In this document: piece after piece, positions 24,793 to 35,477 of the stretch | Position numbering within the stretch: position 1 is the first letter of the stretch | Layout: every line of letters begins with the position of its first letter | Origin: Craterostigma plantagineum | Lineage: Eukaryota > Streptophyta > Magnoliopsida > Lamiales > Linderniaceae | Assembly (NCBI GenBank): GCA_027422505.1 | Contig: JAPQWV010000122.1 | Span: 1,550,001-1,614,000 of the forward strand | Length of the DNA stretch: 64,000 nt | Direction: 5' to 3' | Notes under the pieces: generated by a model | Databases searched by the model: none | The model's input: only the letters and a program-made list of their open reading frames with translations | What the model was told of the DNA's origin: nothing | Made by a program: the position numbers and the translations under genes

Positions 24793-24797
24793 AAATT

Positions 24798-24916
24798 TGG
24801 TCGCGTCGTAAACGGCCAAAAATAAAATTTATAACCTTACTAATGTGTATAGCGAAAGTAAGGATCGTCTCCACAGGGAAGATGGTTGATTTACTTCTCT
24901 ATCAAAATTCGATCGC

Positions 24917-24965
<49 letters not shown>

Positions 24966-26838
24966 TAATATTAATATTAATATTAATATTAATAATAATA
25001 ATAAGGGGGTTTTTAGTTTTTCAAACGGAAATCAAAATTAAAGCAATTATAAACGAAAATATATTTTTGAAAATATATTAATACAGAAACGAAATTAAAC
25101 TAAGAACAGACAAAGGAAAATATAGAAACTAACGACTATAAAATAATAGTTGAAATAATTGTTCTCCACCTTGATTTATATAATCGATCATAGATTCCTA
25201 AATAACGTGCACACATAAGCATAATCGGTTATAGTTGTCGACGAACGCCTAACAACCAATCTCTTCTTAGTTTCTCGATAATTAAGAGACGCTCTATAAT
25301 TACTTCCCTAATCGAAAAATAACCTCCGGGACGCCCTGCAAGGTTTAAAATTCCGACAGCATTAAAAATGAAAGAGACCCGATTATTGACTAACTCGCTC
25401 GGACGACGCTCGCGCAGGAAACGACGCTGGTCCGTTAAAGTCAAATCGCGTAAACTACAATATAACTTACACTTACCTGGGGTAGAGAAGTTAAATATTG
25501 TTCGCTACTTATTAAAATGAACAAACAATTACGGATTTGTCGTTCTAATTAGCGATGGACTCACCTAGATTAATTAAACATTTGCAACTATTTAATCAAA
25601 CTAAGTTCATCAACTAAAATAAATTCAAGCTTAAACGAATACTCACTAGTTCACGAATAAGCACAATAATCTCACAATAATATAAATCAAGGTTTTGATA
25701 ATACTTCAACTATAATAAACTTAGCTACGAAATGTAATCATCGAAATACGAAGATAAATAGATAGCAAGTCGCTTACAACCGTTTTGAATTTGCAGAATT
25801 TCGGCCCAAGCCCAACAAGGAATTCAGCCCAAGAGATTCTTTTATTAAGCTTCGTCCAAATTACACCAAGTTCCATCCACACGTTCTCTCTTTCCTCAAT
25901 TCCAGCGATTCACAAGCAGCTCCAACCTTCTTTGTTTCCAACGTCGCTGCCCTTCGTTGCTCCGATCTTCCGCGCGGTGTTGGTCCTCGATCTGGCGCGA
26001 AACAGGTTCTATTGTCTGCTGTGATTGGTCTGATTCGATTAGGGACAAGGCTGAAAAATCTGTGAGGTGATCGATGATAGAGCGAGTGCGATTGAGAGGT
26101 GGTGTTAGCTTCGTTGCTGTCTCGGTTGGTGTTGCAGCCCGTGGCTTCTCTCCTTTATTTCAACTCTCAGTTTGAACTCCTCGCAACCCTCTCTGTTCTG
26201 CCAGTGTGTGCGTGTATGTGGCCTTTCAACAGAGAGGTTTTCTTTTAATCGGTTGACGATAGTAAGCTTTCTTGATCGATCTTTTGGATATTCGGGAGAT
26301 AACTCAATTAGAGCAGCTCGTCTCCTTTTATAGGCTATAGCGTAAAGTTTGAACCGGTTTTCTTTTCTTTTGAAGGTGGGAATATGGATCCGGAGTTGTC
26401 AAGCGTAAACCTCCACTCTTCTTTTTTCTCGTCTCATGTCCCTCTTTTCAACGAAGATATCATGTGGTCGTCTTAAATCACGCTGGGTTGTCGAACTCAT
26501 CTTCTTTCAACGACACCTAAATCAATTGAGCAGCCAAGATCATTTTCAGATTTGTCTTTCTTTGTTTTCTTCGTTGTTGAAAGCTGCTTTATGTTTTGGA
26601 CTGTTCTGCAAGTGGAATAATATGTATAAAAGTCTGCTTAAACATTATCACGACCAACTCACGTGAAAGCCGACCAAAGCCCAAATAGGACTAATAACAT
26701 TAAATGGCTCATTAAAATTCTTTTGGTCTTATACGTCTAAATACAAACTAAAACATTTAAAACGTCTCAAAACAATTAAATGTAACTCGCAAACGACTTA
26801 ATAATAATAAATATAAACGTACTAAAATACGCTTATCA
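24798..26838 (-). mobile_element. LTR B (internal LTR) of the array
   Basis: Full 2041-bp LTR, with the same ends as LTR A. It differs from A and C at several sites near 25015-25215 where A and C agree with each other (for example ACGG against ACGT, AACGTGCAC against AAAGTGTAC, ATAAAAT against ATAAAT). It therefore has a separate history from the outer pair. Confidence 0.88.
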
Positions 26839-28082
26839 AATCCCCCCACACTTAAGCGTTTGCTTGTCCTCAAGCAAAGAAAGTTTATAACCAAAGTTTA
26901 ATTCATGTAACTTATCACTTTAAGAATGACAATATGCATAGATATCATGTAGGCAACATCGGAAAACACCTACGAGATCAACGATTGTCTACACAACTAC
27001 CTTAGTAATACCAATCAAGATTCGCACCTCACAGGAATTCACTCAGATCACTCGGTGTATAGGTAAAATGTCGGTGAATTCTCTCAACTGATGCATTAAT
27101 CTAATCTATACCATAAGCTTGCAAACGATTCGTAAATCTACCACTTTAAATGATAAAGCGTGAACCGGAAGGTTTTATGGGCATGGCTAAAATATGTGAG
27201 GTAGGCAAATAATAAGCAACAAAAGGATATGAGTAGTAGTTGTGTCGGGATCACGCCATCGTCTCGAACGCACCGAAACTTCTTCTTTTTTTCTTAGTTC
27301 TTTTGACTTCGTCGTTATTTCACCAAGCCCTTCTTCTTTCATTCCTAGGATCACATATACTTTTTTTTTTTAGAAATTGAAAGATTATCGAAGGAAGGGT
27401 TCTTAGGATTTCGACGGTGCTAAGCTCCTCTTCTCTCGGCCTCTCTTCGAGTGAGAGATTATCAATGGAGAAGTTCTTAACTTCTTTTCACGCTCAAATT
27501 TGGTATACGTCCGGTTGTGCATTTCAATTCCAGCATTCAACCTCCACTTCTACTACTGCTCCGGTTGGATTTATTTCTGAAGACTTATTTGGGTCGGATA
27601 TTTTTTTGTTTTCTTTTTTTTTTTTTCGGGTTTTCAGAAAGAAAAAGTTCAGGCTCAAAGTGGCTAACTACGGTGATCAGTCGTGGTCGGGAACTTTGGC
27701 TATGACTTATTTCCTAATACCTTCCATATTTCACGCAATCTCACTTTAAGCAATTTCAAAACGTAATACGCAAGCAAGTTCTAGAGAGAAATAAATTAAG
27801 CATGATTCACACAACCAAAGAAATGAGCAAAAAGTTGTAGGCTAAAAAATCTCACAAAAATTGGGTTATGCGTACGAATCTTTCCGGTATCGCCAAGTTC
27901 ATCATGCAAGAAAGACATCGACCACGCATGTGTATCCTAATTACTCACATTAATCTAACATAAAATCAATCTTTCCAATGACAAGAGACATAATTTTGAA
28001 AAATTTTACCCCTTTTTTTCCATGTAATTCAACAAATCATGCACATATAGTAACGTCCGCATCTGTTTTGCATAAGTTTCCT

Positions 28083-28085
<3 letters not shown>
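26839..28085 (-). mobile_element. Truncated internal region between LTR B and LTR C
   Basis: About 1.25 kb that matches 22835-24082 closely, including hairpin/polypurine module 1. It stops exactly where module 2 would begin. Primer-binding site and leader are missing. Open frames repeat those of the other copy and are not coding. Confidence 0.8.

Positions 28086-28125
<40 letters not shown>
28085..28125. repeat. Poly(T) junction (36 T; poly(A) on the element strand)
   Basis: An uninterrupted run of 36 T followed by AAAAGC joins the truncated internal region to LTR C just outside its (AAT)n stretch. The other copies have the second polypurine module and, respectively, the last 120 bp of the LTR at these positions. 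Confidence 0.85.
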
Positions 28126-28126
28126 C

Positions 28127-28168
<42 letters not shown>

Positions 28169-30040
28169 TAATATTAATATTAATATTAATATTAATAATA
28201 ATAATAAGGGGGTTTTTAGGTTTCAAACGTAAATCAAAATTAAAGCAATTATAAACGAAAATATATTTTTGAAAATATATTAATACAGAAACGAAATTAA
28301 ACTAAGAACAGACAAAGGAAAATATAGAAACTAACGACTATAAATAATAGTTGAAATAATTGTTCTCCACCTTGATTTATATAATCGATCATAGAGTCCT
28401 AAATAAAGTGTACACATAAGCATAATCGGTTATAGTTGTCGACGAACGCCTAACAACCAATCTCTTCTTAGTTTCTCGATAATTAAGAGACGCTCTATAA
28501 TTACTTCCCTAATCGAAAAATAACCTCCGGGACGCCCTGCAAGGTTTAAAATTCCGACAGCATTAAAAATGAAAGAGACCCGATTATTGACTAACTCGCT
28601 CGGACGACGCTCGCGCAGGAAACGACGCTGGTCCGTTAAAGTCAAATCGCGTAAACTACAATATAACTTACACTTACCTGGGGTAGAGAAGTTAAATATT
28701 GTTCGCTACTTATTAAAATGAACAAACAATTACGGATTTGTCGTTCTAATTAGCGATGGACTCACCTAGATTAATTAAACATTTGCAACTATTTAATCAA
28801 ACTAAGTTCATCAACTAAAATAAATTCAAGCTTAAACGAATACTCACTAGTTCACGAATAAGCACAATAATCTCACAATAATATAAATCAAGGTTTTGAT
28901 AATACTTCAACTATAATAAACTTAGCTACGAAATGTAATCATCGAAATACGAAGATAAATAGATAGCAAGTCGCTTACAACCGTTTTGAATTTGCAGAAT
29001 TTCGGCCCAAGCCCAACAAGGAATTCAGCCCAAGAGATTCTTTTATTAAGCTTCGTCCAAATTACACCAAGTTCCATCCACACGTTCTCTCTTTCCTCAA
29101 TTCCAGCGATTCACAAGCAGCTCCAACCTTCTTTGTTTCCAACGTCGCTGCCCTTCGTTGCTCCGATCTTCCGCGCGGTGTTGGTCCTCGATCTGGCGCG
29201 AAACAGGTTCTATTGTCTGCTGTGATTGGTCTGATTCGATTAGGGACAAGGCTGAAAAATCTGTGAGGTGATCGATGATAGAGCGAGTGCGATTGAGAGG
29301 TGGTGTTAGCTTCGTTGCTGTCTCGGTTGGTGTTGCAGCCCGTGGCTTCTCTCCTTTATTTCAACTCTCAGTTTGAACTCCTCGCAACCCTCTCTGTTCT
29401 GCCAGTGTGTGCGTGTATGTGGCCTTTCAACAGAGAGGTTTTCTTTTAATCGGTTGACGATAGTAAGCTTTCTTGATCGATCTTTTGGATATTCGGGAGA
29501 TAACTCAATTAGAGCAGCTCGTCTCCTTTTATAGGCTATAGCGTAAAGTTTGAACCGGTTTTCTTTTCTTTTGAAGGTGGGAATATGGATCCGGAGTTGT
29601 CAAGCGTAAACCTCCACTCTTCTTTTTTCTCGTCTCATGTCCCTCTTTTCAACGAAGATATCATGTGGTCGTCTTAAATCACGCTGGGTTTGTCGAACTC
29701 ATCTTCTTTCAACGACACCTAAATCAATTGAGCAGCCAAGATCATTTTCAGATTTGTCTTTCTTTGTTTTCTTCGTTGTTGAAAGCTGCTTTATGTTTTG
29801 GACTGTTCTGCAAGTGGAATAATATGTATAAAAGTCTGCTTAAACATTATCACGACCAACTCACGTGAAAGCCGACCAAAGCCCAAATAGGACTAATAAC
29901 ATTAAATGGCTCATTAAAATTCTTTTGGTCTTATACGTCTAAATACAAACTAAAACATTTAAAACGTCTCAAAACAATTAAATGTAACTCGCAAACGACT
30001 TAATAATAATAAATATAAACGTACTAAAATACGCTTATCA
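28126..30040 (-). mobile_element. LTR C (5' LTR, truncated) of the array
   Basis: About 1.9 kb, beginning TGATAAGCG on the minus strand at 30040 and ending in the (AAT)n stretch, so about 120 bp of U5 and the primer site are gone. It agrees with LTR A at the sites where LTR B differs. It is flanked at 30041-30045 by GAGCC, the partner of the target duplication beside LTR A. Confidence 0.85.
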
Positions 30041-30180
30041 GAGCCAGTATATATATAAAAGGCTTTCTCCTCACCAATTAGTTTTAGGAATGACCACCAA
30101 TTAGTTTTAGGAATGACCTCTCGATTCTAATATGATATCAGAGAGAGCTTCTGCTCACCGTCACCCGATGTGTATGCACG
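30041..30180 (+). mobile_element. TRIM-like element, right part
   Basis: Resumes LTR2 (GAGCCAGTATATATATAAAA) broken at 20795. It contains a tandem 23-bp duplication (ACCAATTAGTTTTAGGAATG twice, 30076-30118). The LTR ends at 30132 and a decayed primer site (TGATATCAGAG) follows. The intact sister LTR1 shows the unfilled target CTTCGAGCCAGTATA. Confidence 0.7.
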
Positions 30181-31064
30181 TGCGCATTCTATCATATTAA
30201 ATATTGAACACATCATTTACGGTGAAAAATAACTCTTTGGTGTCAAACTTAATCCCATATTGAAAAAGTATGACATGCATATAAGTTTGTGGGCTACTCC
30301 TTATATTGCCAATTGATTTTAGAGTGGACTTCCTCAAATATGGCTGGATTGTGCTAGAGATGATCGGAAATACTTGCAATAACCTTAAATCTAGAGATCG
30401 ATGATACATAATTGAGCTCGAACTAGAACTCTGAATTTAAAATTTAGATGTAAATTTTCGTAAAAGAATTATAAAAGGCTACTGAGCTTTCGAACAATCA
30501 AGACGACGAAGATGGGCTCGACAGTCACGAGTTCGAACAGGGCTTAAGCTCGATAAGCCGACTGGTCGAGTTTGTGAGACGAGTTCGAACAGGACTCATC
30601 TTTCACCTCTAATAACGATTATGCTCAATGTTGGGTACATATTTTTGTTTTTCTCGAAGTAATTTTTTTTTATCTACCTTTATCACGGAGTTTGATCGGA
30701 TAAATCAGTATCATTTTTTCACGACACAAATATTATCGAGTAAAATATCAAAGTAATCATACTATGAAATAAATGTATCACGTTGAGCATTTCTTTTATT
30801 CAGTAGGGTCACGCTTATTTTTCTATACACAGTCGGATTGAACAATTTCTTTCATTAACGTCTATTTATTTTCCCTAACCAGTAACTAACTCTCCCTTGT
30901 GTAGATTTACGTTCAAGTAAACAATATTGGAATCAAAAGCCAATCATTTGAATCTAGAAAGTGACAACAAAAACAAAAATAGCGAAGTCCATCCCACTAA
31001 ATAATCGATCAAGCATTGCTGTCCACTTATTAATTATAATTTTTTTAATGATTAGTTTGTAGTG
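30181..31064. other. Repeat-derived spacer
   Basis: Fragments resembling a further short LTR (GCCAATTGATTTTAG near 30308) and then AT-rich DNA. No gene seen. Confidence 0.4.
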
Positions 31065-31271
31065 CTGTCAAATTAATAAAAATTTGATCAGTCAAAAAGC
31101 AATTATTTATTGTTACGAACAACAATTATTTCCTTATTCTCAATAACAAACACTGAATAAGGAAATAACTGTTACCTTCTCTGCATCATGAGAGGTGGTG
31201 CAATAGTGATGGTTTAGTTCGTAACAATAAATAAATGCTTTTTGATTGATAACTTTTTATTAATTTGACAG
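31065..31271. mobile_element. MITE with about 54-bp terminal inverted repeats
   Basis: Starts CTGTCAAATTAATAAAAA and ends with its exact complement TTTTTATTAATTTGACAG. The inverted match continues inward with a few mismatches through TTTATTGTTACGAAC / GTTCGTAACAATAAA. Total length is about 207 bp with no coding capacity. Superfamily not determined; the target duplication is not clear. Confidence 0.8.
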
Positions 31272-33785
31272 GAATATCAACTAACACTAAAAACGACCAA
31301 ACAGAGGTTTGCGCCATGGCGAAGAAGAGAAAAACGACCAAACAGAGGGCTGGCTTTGAGTCTCCCGAAAAGGTAAACTTTCGGACAGCTTCTGAACGAT
31401 GAAGACGAGAAATGTGTACCACACGATACGATAACGTGAATCGAAAATTCAGTGGAGAAAAGCAACAATTCAACAGCTTCTGCAAATGACACAGAGATCG
31501 AACCGAAAAAATCGGAAATTATGGAAAAGAAATACTTGAAGATTGTAATTTCTCCACCTCCACCCTAAATCTCCATCAGATTCATGGCTATGATGCACTT
31601 TGTCGGCGATGTACGCTCATCAGATTTATGGGTGTTGAGAAATGCGAGCCTAAAACTCACCGGAGGTTGTCGAAAAGAGCCGAGATGGAGCATATAAAAA
31701 AGAAGATGAAGAACATCGTTAAAAGTCGCCAGATTTAACGAGGGCCATCCGATCTTGATGGCGCAAAGAAGACCGATGGCAAAGATATTTAATCACGCCG
31801 ATGATAAATATCGTGTTGGCGTGCCAGCGGACCGGTCGAATAATACTGCGGCTAATATTTAGCAATTAAAGATGAAATCTGGACGCCGAGATTTAACATG
31901 AAAAACCCCCAAGCAAATCGGGGTAAAAACCACGGGTAAGGAAGAAGAATTCACTATTGAGGAGCAAATATAGGAGTTACAACCTCTCAATCTATAAAAG
32001 GAGAAAACCCCAATATTTCTCTTTATAGTCGGAGAAAATACAGACTAACTCTCTATTTTATTCACTCTATTCTCACTTATTTCTTCGCTCTGCGTATTGG
32101 ATTTTGCACTTGCCGAGCACTTGAATTTATAGGCAAAGATGCCATGTGAACTAAGGAAAGTCTTCAGCACACCATCGAATGAAATTCTTTTCCCACGTTG
32201 ATTGCAGCCATGGACCATTCAAACCCTTGTGCCTTAGTATTTTATTATGTCGACATATCGAGCGTCAGATCTAGTGGAGATCAACGGCTTAGGATGATCG
32301 AGAGTCACACGTTAATTGTGAAATTAGCTTATAAATGCTTAATATTATGGTTCAAATATGCATCTTCTCGAGCATGTAACTTCTTGTAGAGTGAGAATCA
32401 CCGCGAGGTGTAAGCACGAGAGTTGTAGAAGGCATAGGGATCTCTAACTTTCGTGTTAGTGATTAATTTAAAGAGTGCTCGGTTGATAGTGGGATGTAGG
32501 CTGAACTTCAGCCGAACCACGTTAAAATATGTGTTTGTGTGCGTGCGTTTTTTGTTCAGTTTCGATCCGATTGAGCTCGCTGATGATCGAAACGATCCAC
32601 GAGGTTTACATACTCATGAAACGCGTCCAAAATCGAGTCCAAAGGCAGTCCACGTTCAACAATGGAATTAGCTATTGTCAATTCTTAGAAGCAGCAGCGA
32701 GACAATGCGCATTATCGTTTTCATTTTTCTTGGCTTCAGTAATCACTCACCAAGATTGCAGTGATATAAACGACTTGACTGAAAGGTTCTGTTTTTTTTT
32801 TCCTAACAGGAAACTTTGAGTCCATTATTGTAAAAGACGTAAGCTTGATTGAGACAGGCGTCATCATAGCAATGTTCTTTCACATGTATGTAATAATTAG
32901 TGTTTAGAAGTGGAAATGTAGTAGGAGTTTGGAGATTCATAATATTAATCGCCCAACTTTATGCGCACAAAGGTATTTGACTTTTATCTTACCTGCATTA
33001 TTTATTAACACGCGAGTTTAATTCCTCTCTATACGAAAAAAGAGCGCTCGTTCTTGGTCAGTCATCTCTTATCGTACGCGCAATAGTTTGGTAATAAAAT
33101 ATTCGGCGCAAATTACGAGTGCGCATTTTAATTCAGCTACACTACACTATTTGTTTTCTTCTTCTCGTCGTTCAATGCCGTCTGTAGGTTCTTCATTCCC
33201 GTTGAAAATCATTCATTAAATAGTTCAAATGTGTGTTCCATGTTTTCCACTTCTTCACTATCCTCTCTACGCTCATTCTCACGTCTGCAGCGTTTGCTCG
33301 AATATGTTTTCTCATGTCCTCTTCCCTCGTTTGAGTCCTCCTCCTCAACAGGTTTGGCACTAACAAGATGAAACATATCAAAGTTTAGAGTCGGAAGCTT
33401 TTCGCGAAAATATAACATATATATAATGTGGTTATTCGGCGCACCATGTTCCCTTCATGTCATATATATTTATATATAATGGTTATTGGGCGATCACACG
33501 CATATTCTCTCCCTCTCTCTGTGGCCGTCCGATGTTAACGAGGCCGGCCGACGCTGGTGACCTCTGTGAAGGAGAAAGATAAGAGGATGGTAGAGATTAG
33601 CCCGACGAGCTCGGTTCGCAAACACCTTGGATTGCGCACACATCGATGATGCTAATCAAAATTTCTTTCCGTTGAGGGGAGTCTGAAAAATGCTTTCTTT
33701 ATTATACTACACTACACTACACTACACATGTATGGTGACTTAGCGCAGTGCATCATCCTTAACAACGCACTAGGATAGGAGGTTG
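31272..33785. other. Repeat-rich intergenic region
   Basis: No gene is supported. A TATA-like CTATAAAAGGAGAAAACCCC near 31993-32012 within promoter-like sequence may be part of an old LTR. A short (ACACT)n run lies near 33705-33725. Open frames are short and unlike known proteins. Confidence 0.4.
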
Positions 33786-34120
33786 ATGTTGAACATAATG
33801 TGTTTTGCCATATTAATAAAATTAAAAATGGATACTTTGAATAACATAGATCCCCAAATTTGAATATTGAATTTCTAGATGGTTTGAATACTGAATATCT
33901 AGATGATTTTAATGTTAAATATATCTAGATGATTTGATTGTTGAATATGTTATGAGATCTATAAATAGGCTAATCATGTAATATATTTGAGTATGAGCAA
34001 TAAAAATTAAAAGCATTCTCTATTATATCTCTAATATTTTTTCTAATATATTCTCTTAATATATCTCCATAATATATATTTAAAAAATATTTATATTATT
34101 CTCTAATTAATAAATATTCC
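33786..34120 (+). mobile_element. Possible solo LTR or LTR fragment (Copia-like)
   Basis: AT-rich block with the arrangement of a small Copia LTR: a TGTTGA-like start, GAGATCTATAAATAGGC as a TATA region, then AGCAATAAAAATTAAAAGC as a polyadenylation-like stretch. No paired LTR or target duplication was found. Confidence 0.3.
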
Positions 34121-34139
34121 CACCAGAGTTTTGGCAGTT

Positions 34140-34890
34140 CTCTCTCAACAGAGTGAGTTATATAACTCCGTTAGAAACCCTCGGGCAAGACGCTTGTATA
34201 TATGAGGAGAGGCATACGAAGGGTATTCCCGGGAAAAACCCAGAGCGAGAACGTCCACAACAAAGGAGAGTCGGGTTTTGCGCTTCTTGGGAGAAGAATG
34301 AAGAGTTAAGGTTCACAGAATTTCTTCAAGCAAACGGTCACGTAACCATCAGAAGAATGCCCTTCGAAACCCTAACGCAAATTGAGCATCGGAGGGTTTT
34401 TGGTGGGCCGGCCACCTCTTACGGGTGTTAGCAAGAAGTGTATTAGGGAAAGATCACGGGTAACGCCATTTGTTGTTGTGCTCGAGAGGAAAGAATTAAG
34501 AACTAATTGAAGCATTGAAAGGCTCTGCTGTCTGAACCAACCCTACTCACTTCGAATGTTCTCCTTCTTCGAAGCTTAAGTAGGGCGACCAAAAGGACAA
34601 ATCCGAGACAAGAGATGGGTCGGTCGATCGGACGGGTATTAATGAGATTTTTTTTGGGACAAATTCCCACCAATAGTTTTGTTTCTGCGCGTTTAGAATA
34701 AAATATCGCTCGCCATATAACGTGATAATAACGAGAAGCTATCGAAATAGTCCATACCTTTGCCTATTAAGTAGCTCTAGGGATTGAATCCTCTCTCGAG
34801 TGACAGCAGCTCGCCATAGTCTCTTAAGTGGCAATGGATATGCTCTCCTGCATAGAAGAGGAGAGCACATATTATTCTTGCTTAAAGAAA
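34140..34890. other. Block of different composition, possibly mitochondrial-derived DNA
   Basis: About 750 bp of more even base composition and higher complexity than its flanks. It resembles, in style, plant mitochondrial intergenic sequence. The open frame at 34153-34431 has no domain I recognise. Nuclear insertion of organelle DNA is common in plants, but here it is only a suspicion. Confidence 0.25.
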
Positions 34891-34895
34891 CGTTT

Positions 34896-35128
34896 AGGCT
34901 CTGTCTGGAAACGGTGAGGAAAAGAAAACTAGAGAGAAAACGATTCTCATGGCTTTTCCTTCGTTTTCATCACCAGGTTTTCCATGAGTTTCGCTTTAAC
35001 AATAGCTTAAGTTTAGTTTTCTTTTCTCTTCCCCACCACCTATTTCTCTAATCAACCAAACAAAAAAATAATTTTTTTTTTTATTTCTTCTTCTTTCCTC
35101 ACTAAATTCTTTAAACAAAACCCATCCT
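34896..35128. mobile_element. MITE (family 1), second copy
   Basis: Same body as the kinase-intron copy: GGTGAGGAAAAGAAAAC near the left end, TTTCTCTAATCAACCAAAC and CCTCACTAAATTC near the right. The ends are more decayed (GGCTCTGTCTGGAA and CCCATCC). Confidence 0.6.
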
Positions 35129-35252
35129 TAAAGTATTTGCATAGATCTTTGGTTTTAAGTAAGTTGTAAATGCATACATAGATTGTCTTCTTTTTGACAA
35201 CGTGATAGTCCATATCACAATGGAGCATGTGATATGGATTATCATTACGTTT

Positions 35253-35477
35253 AGGGTGTGTTTGGTTTAAGGTATCTAGTGAGGAAAGGAAAATAAATGG
35301 AAAAGAAAAACTAATTTTTAGGCTTGATTGATTACAAAAATATGAGGAAAAGAAAAAGAAAATTAAGTTAATTTTAAGCTATTCCATGGAAAATGAAGGA
35401 AAAACAAGTTGAAATCATTTATCTCTTTAGACTTTTTTCCATCATCGATATCTTTTTCCTTGATCCAAACACAGCCT
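35253..35477. mobile_element. MITE (family 1), third copy
   Basis: Begins GGGTGTGTTTGGTTTAAGG and ends CCTTGATCCAAACACAGCC, a good inverted pair of about 18 bp. About 225 bp long, and it lies 125 bp from the second copy. Confidence 0.65.

Larger units (their letters stand above)
22835..24797 (-). mobile_element. Noncoding internal region between LTR A and LTR B
   Basis: About 1.96 kb from the primer-binding site (24775-24792, beside LTR B) to the polypurine tract (AAGTGTGGGGGGATT on the minus strand, beside LTR A). I find no gag, protease, reverse transcriptase, RNase H or integrase, so the element is non-autonomous (LARD-like) and would depend on a relative. The tRNA-Asp primer and the hairpin-GTGTGGGGG tract suggest the Athila/Tat side of Ty3/Gypsy; that assignment is inference. 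Confidence 0.8.

Noticed and set aside
21225..30040. Repeated open frames of 62-110 residues present in two or three copies
   Set aside because: They recur because the LTR and internal region are repeated. None has a known domain, their positions do not fit gag-pol order, and the LTR copies carry them in U3 or R.
31186..31492. Two overlapping minus-strand frames of 71-99 residues
   Set aside because: They start beside the MITE and contain no domain; composition is repeat-like.
34153..34431. 92-residue open frame as a gene
   Set aside because: No start context, domain or intron pattern. The block looks like inserted foreign or organelle DNA.
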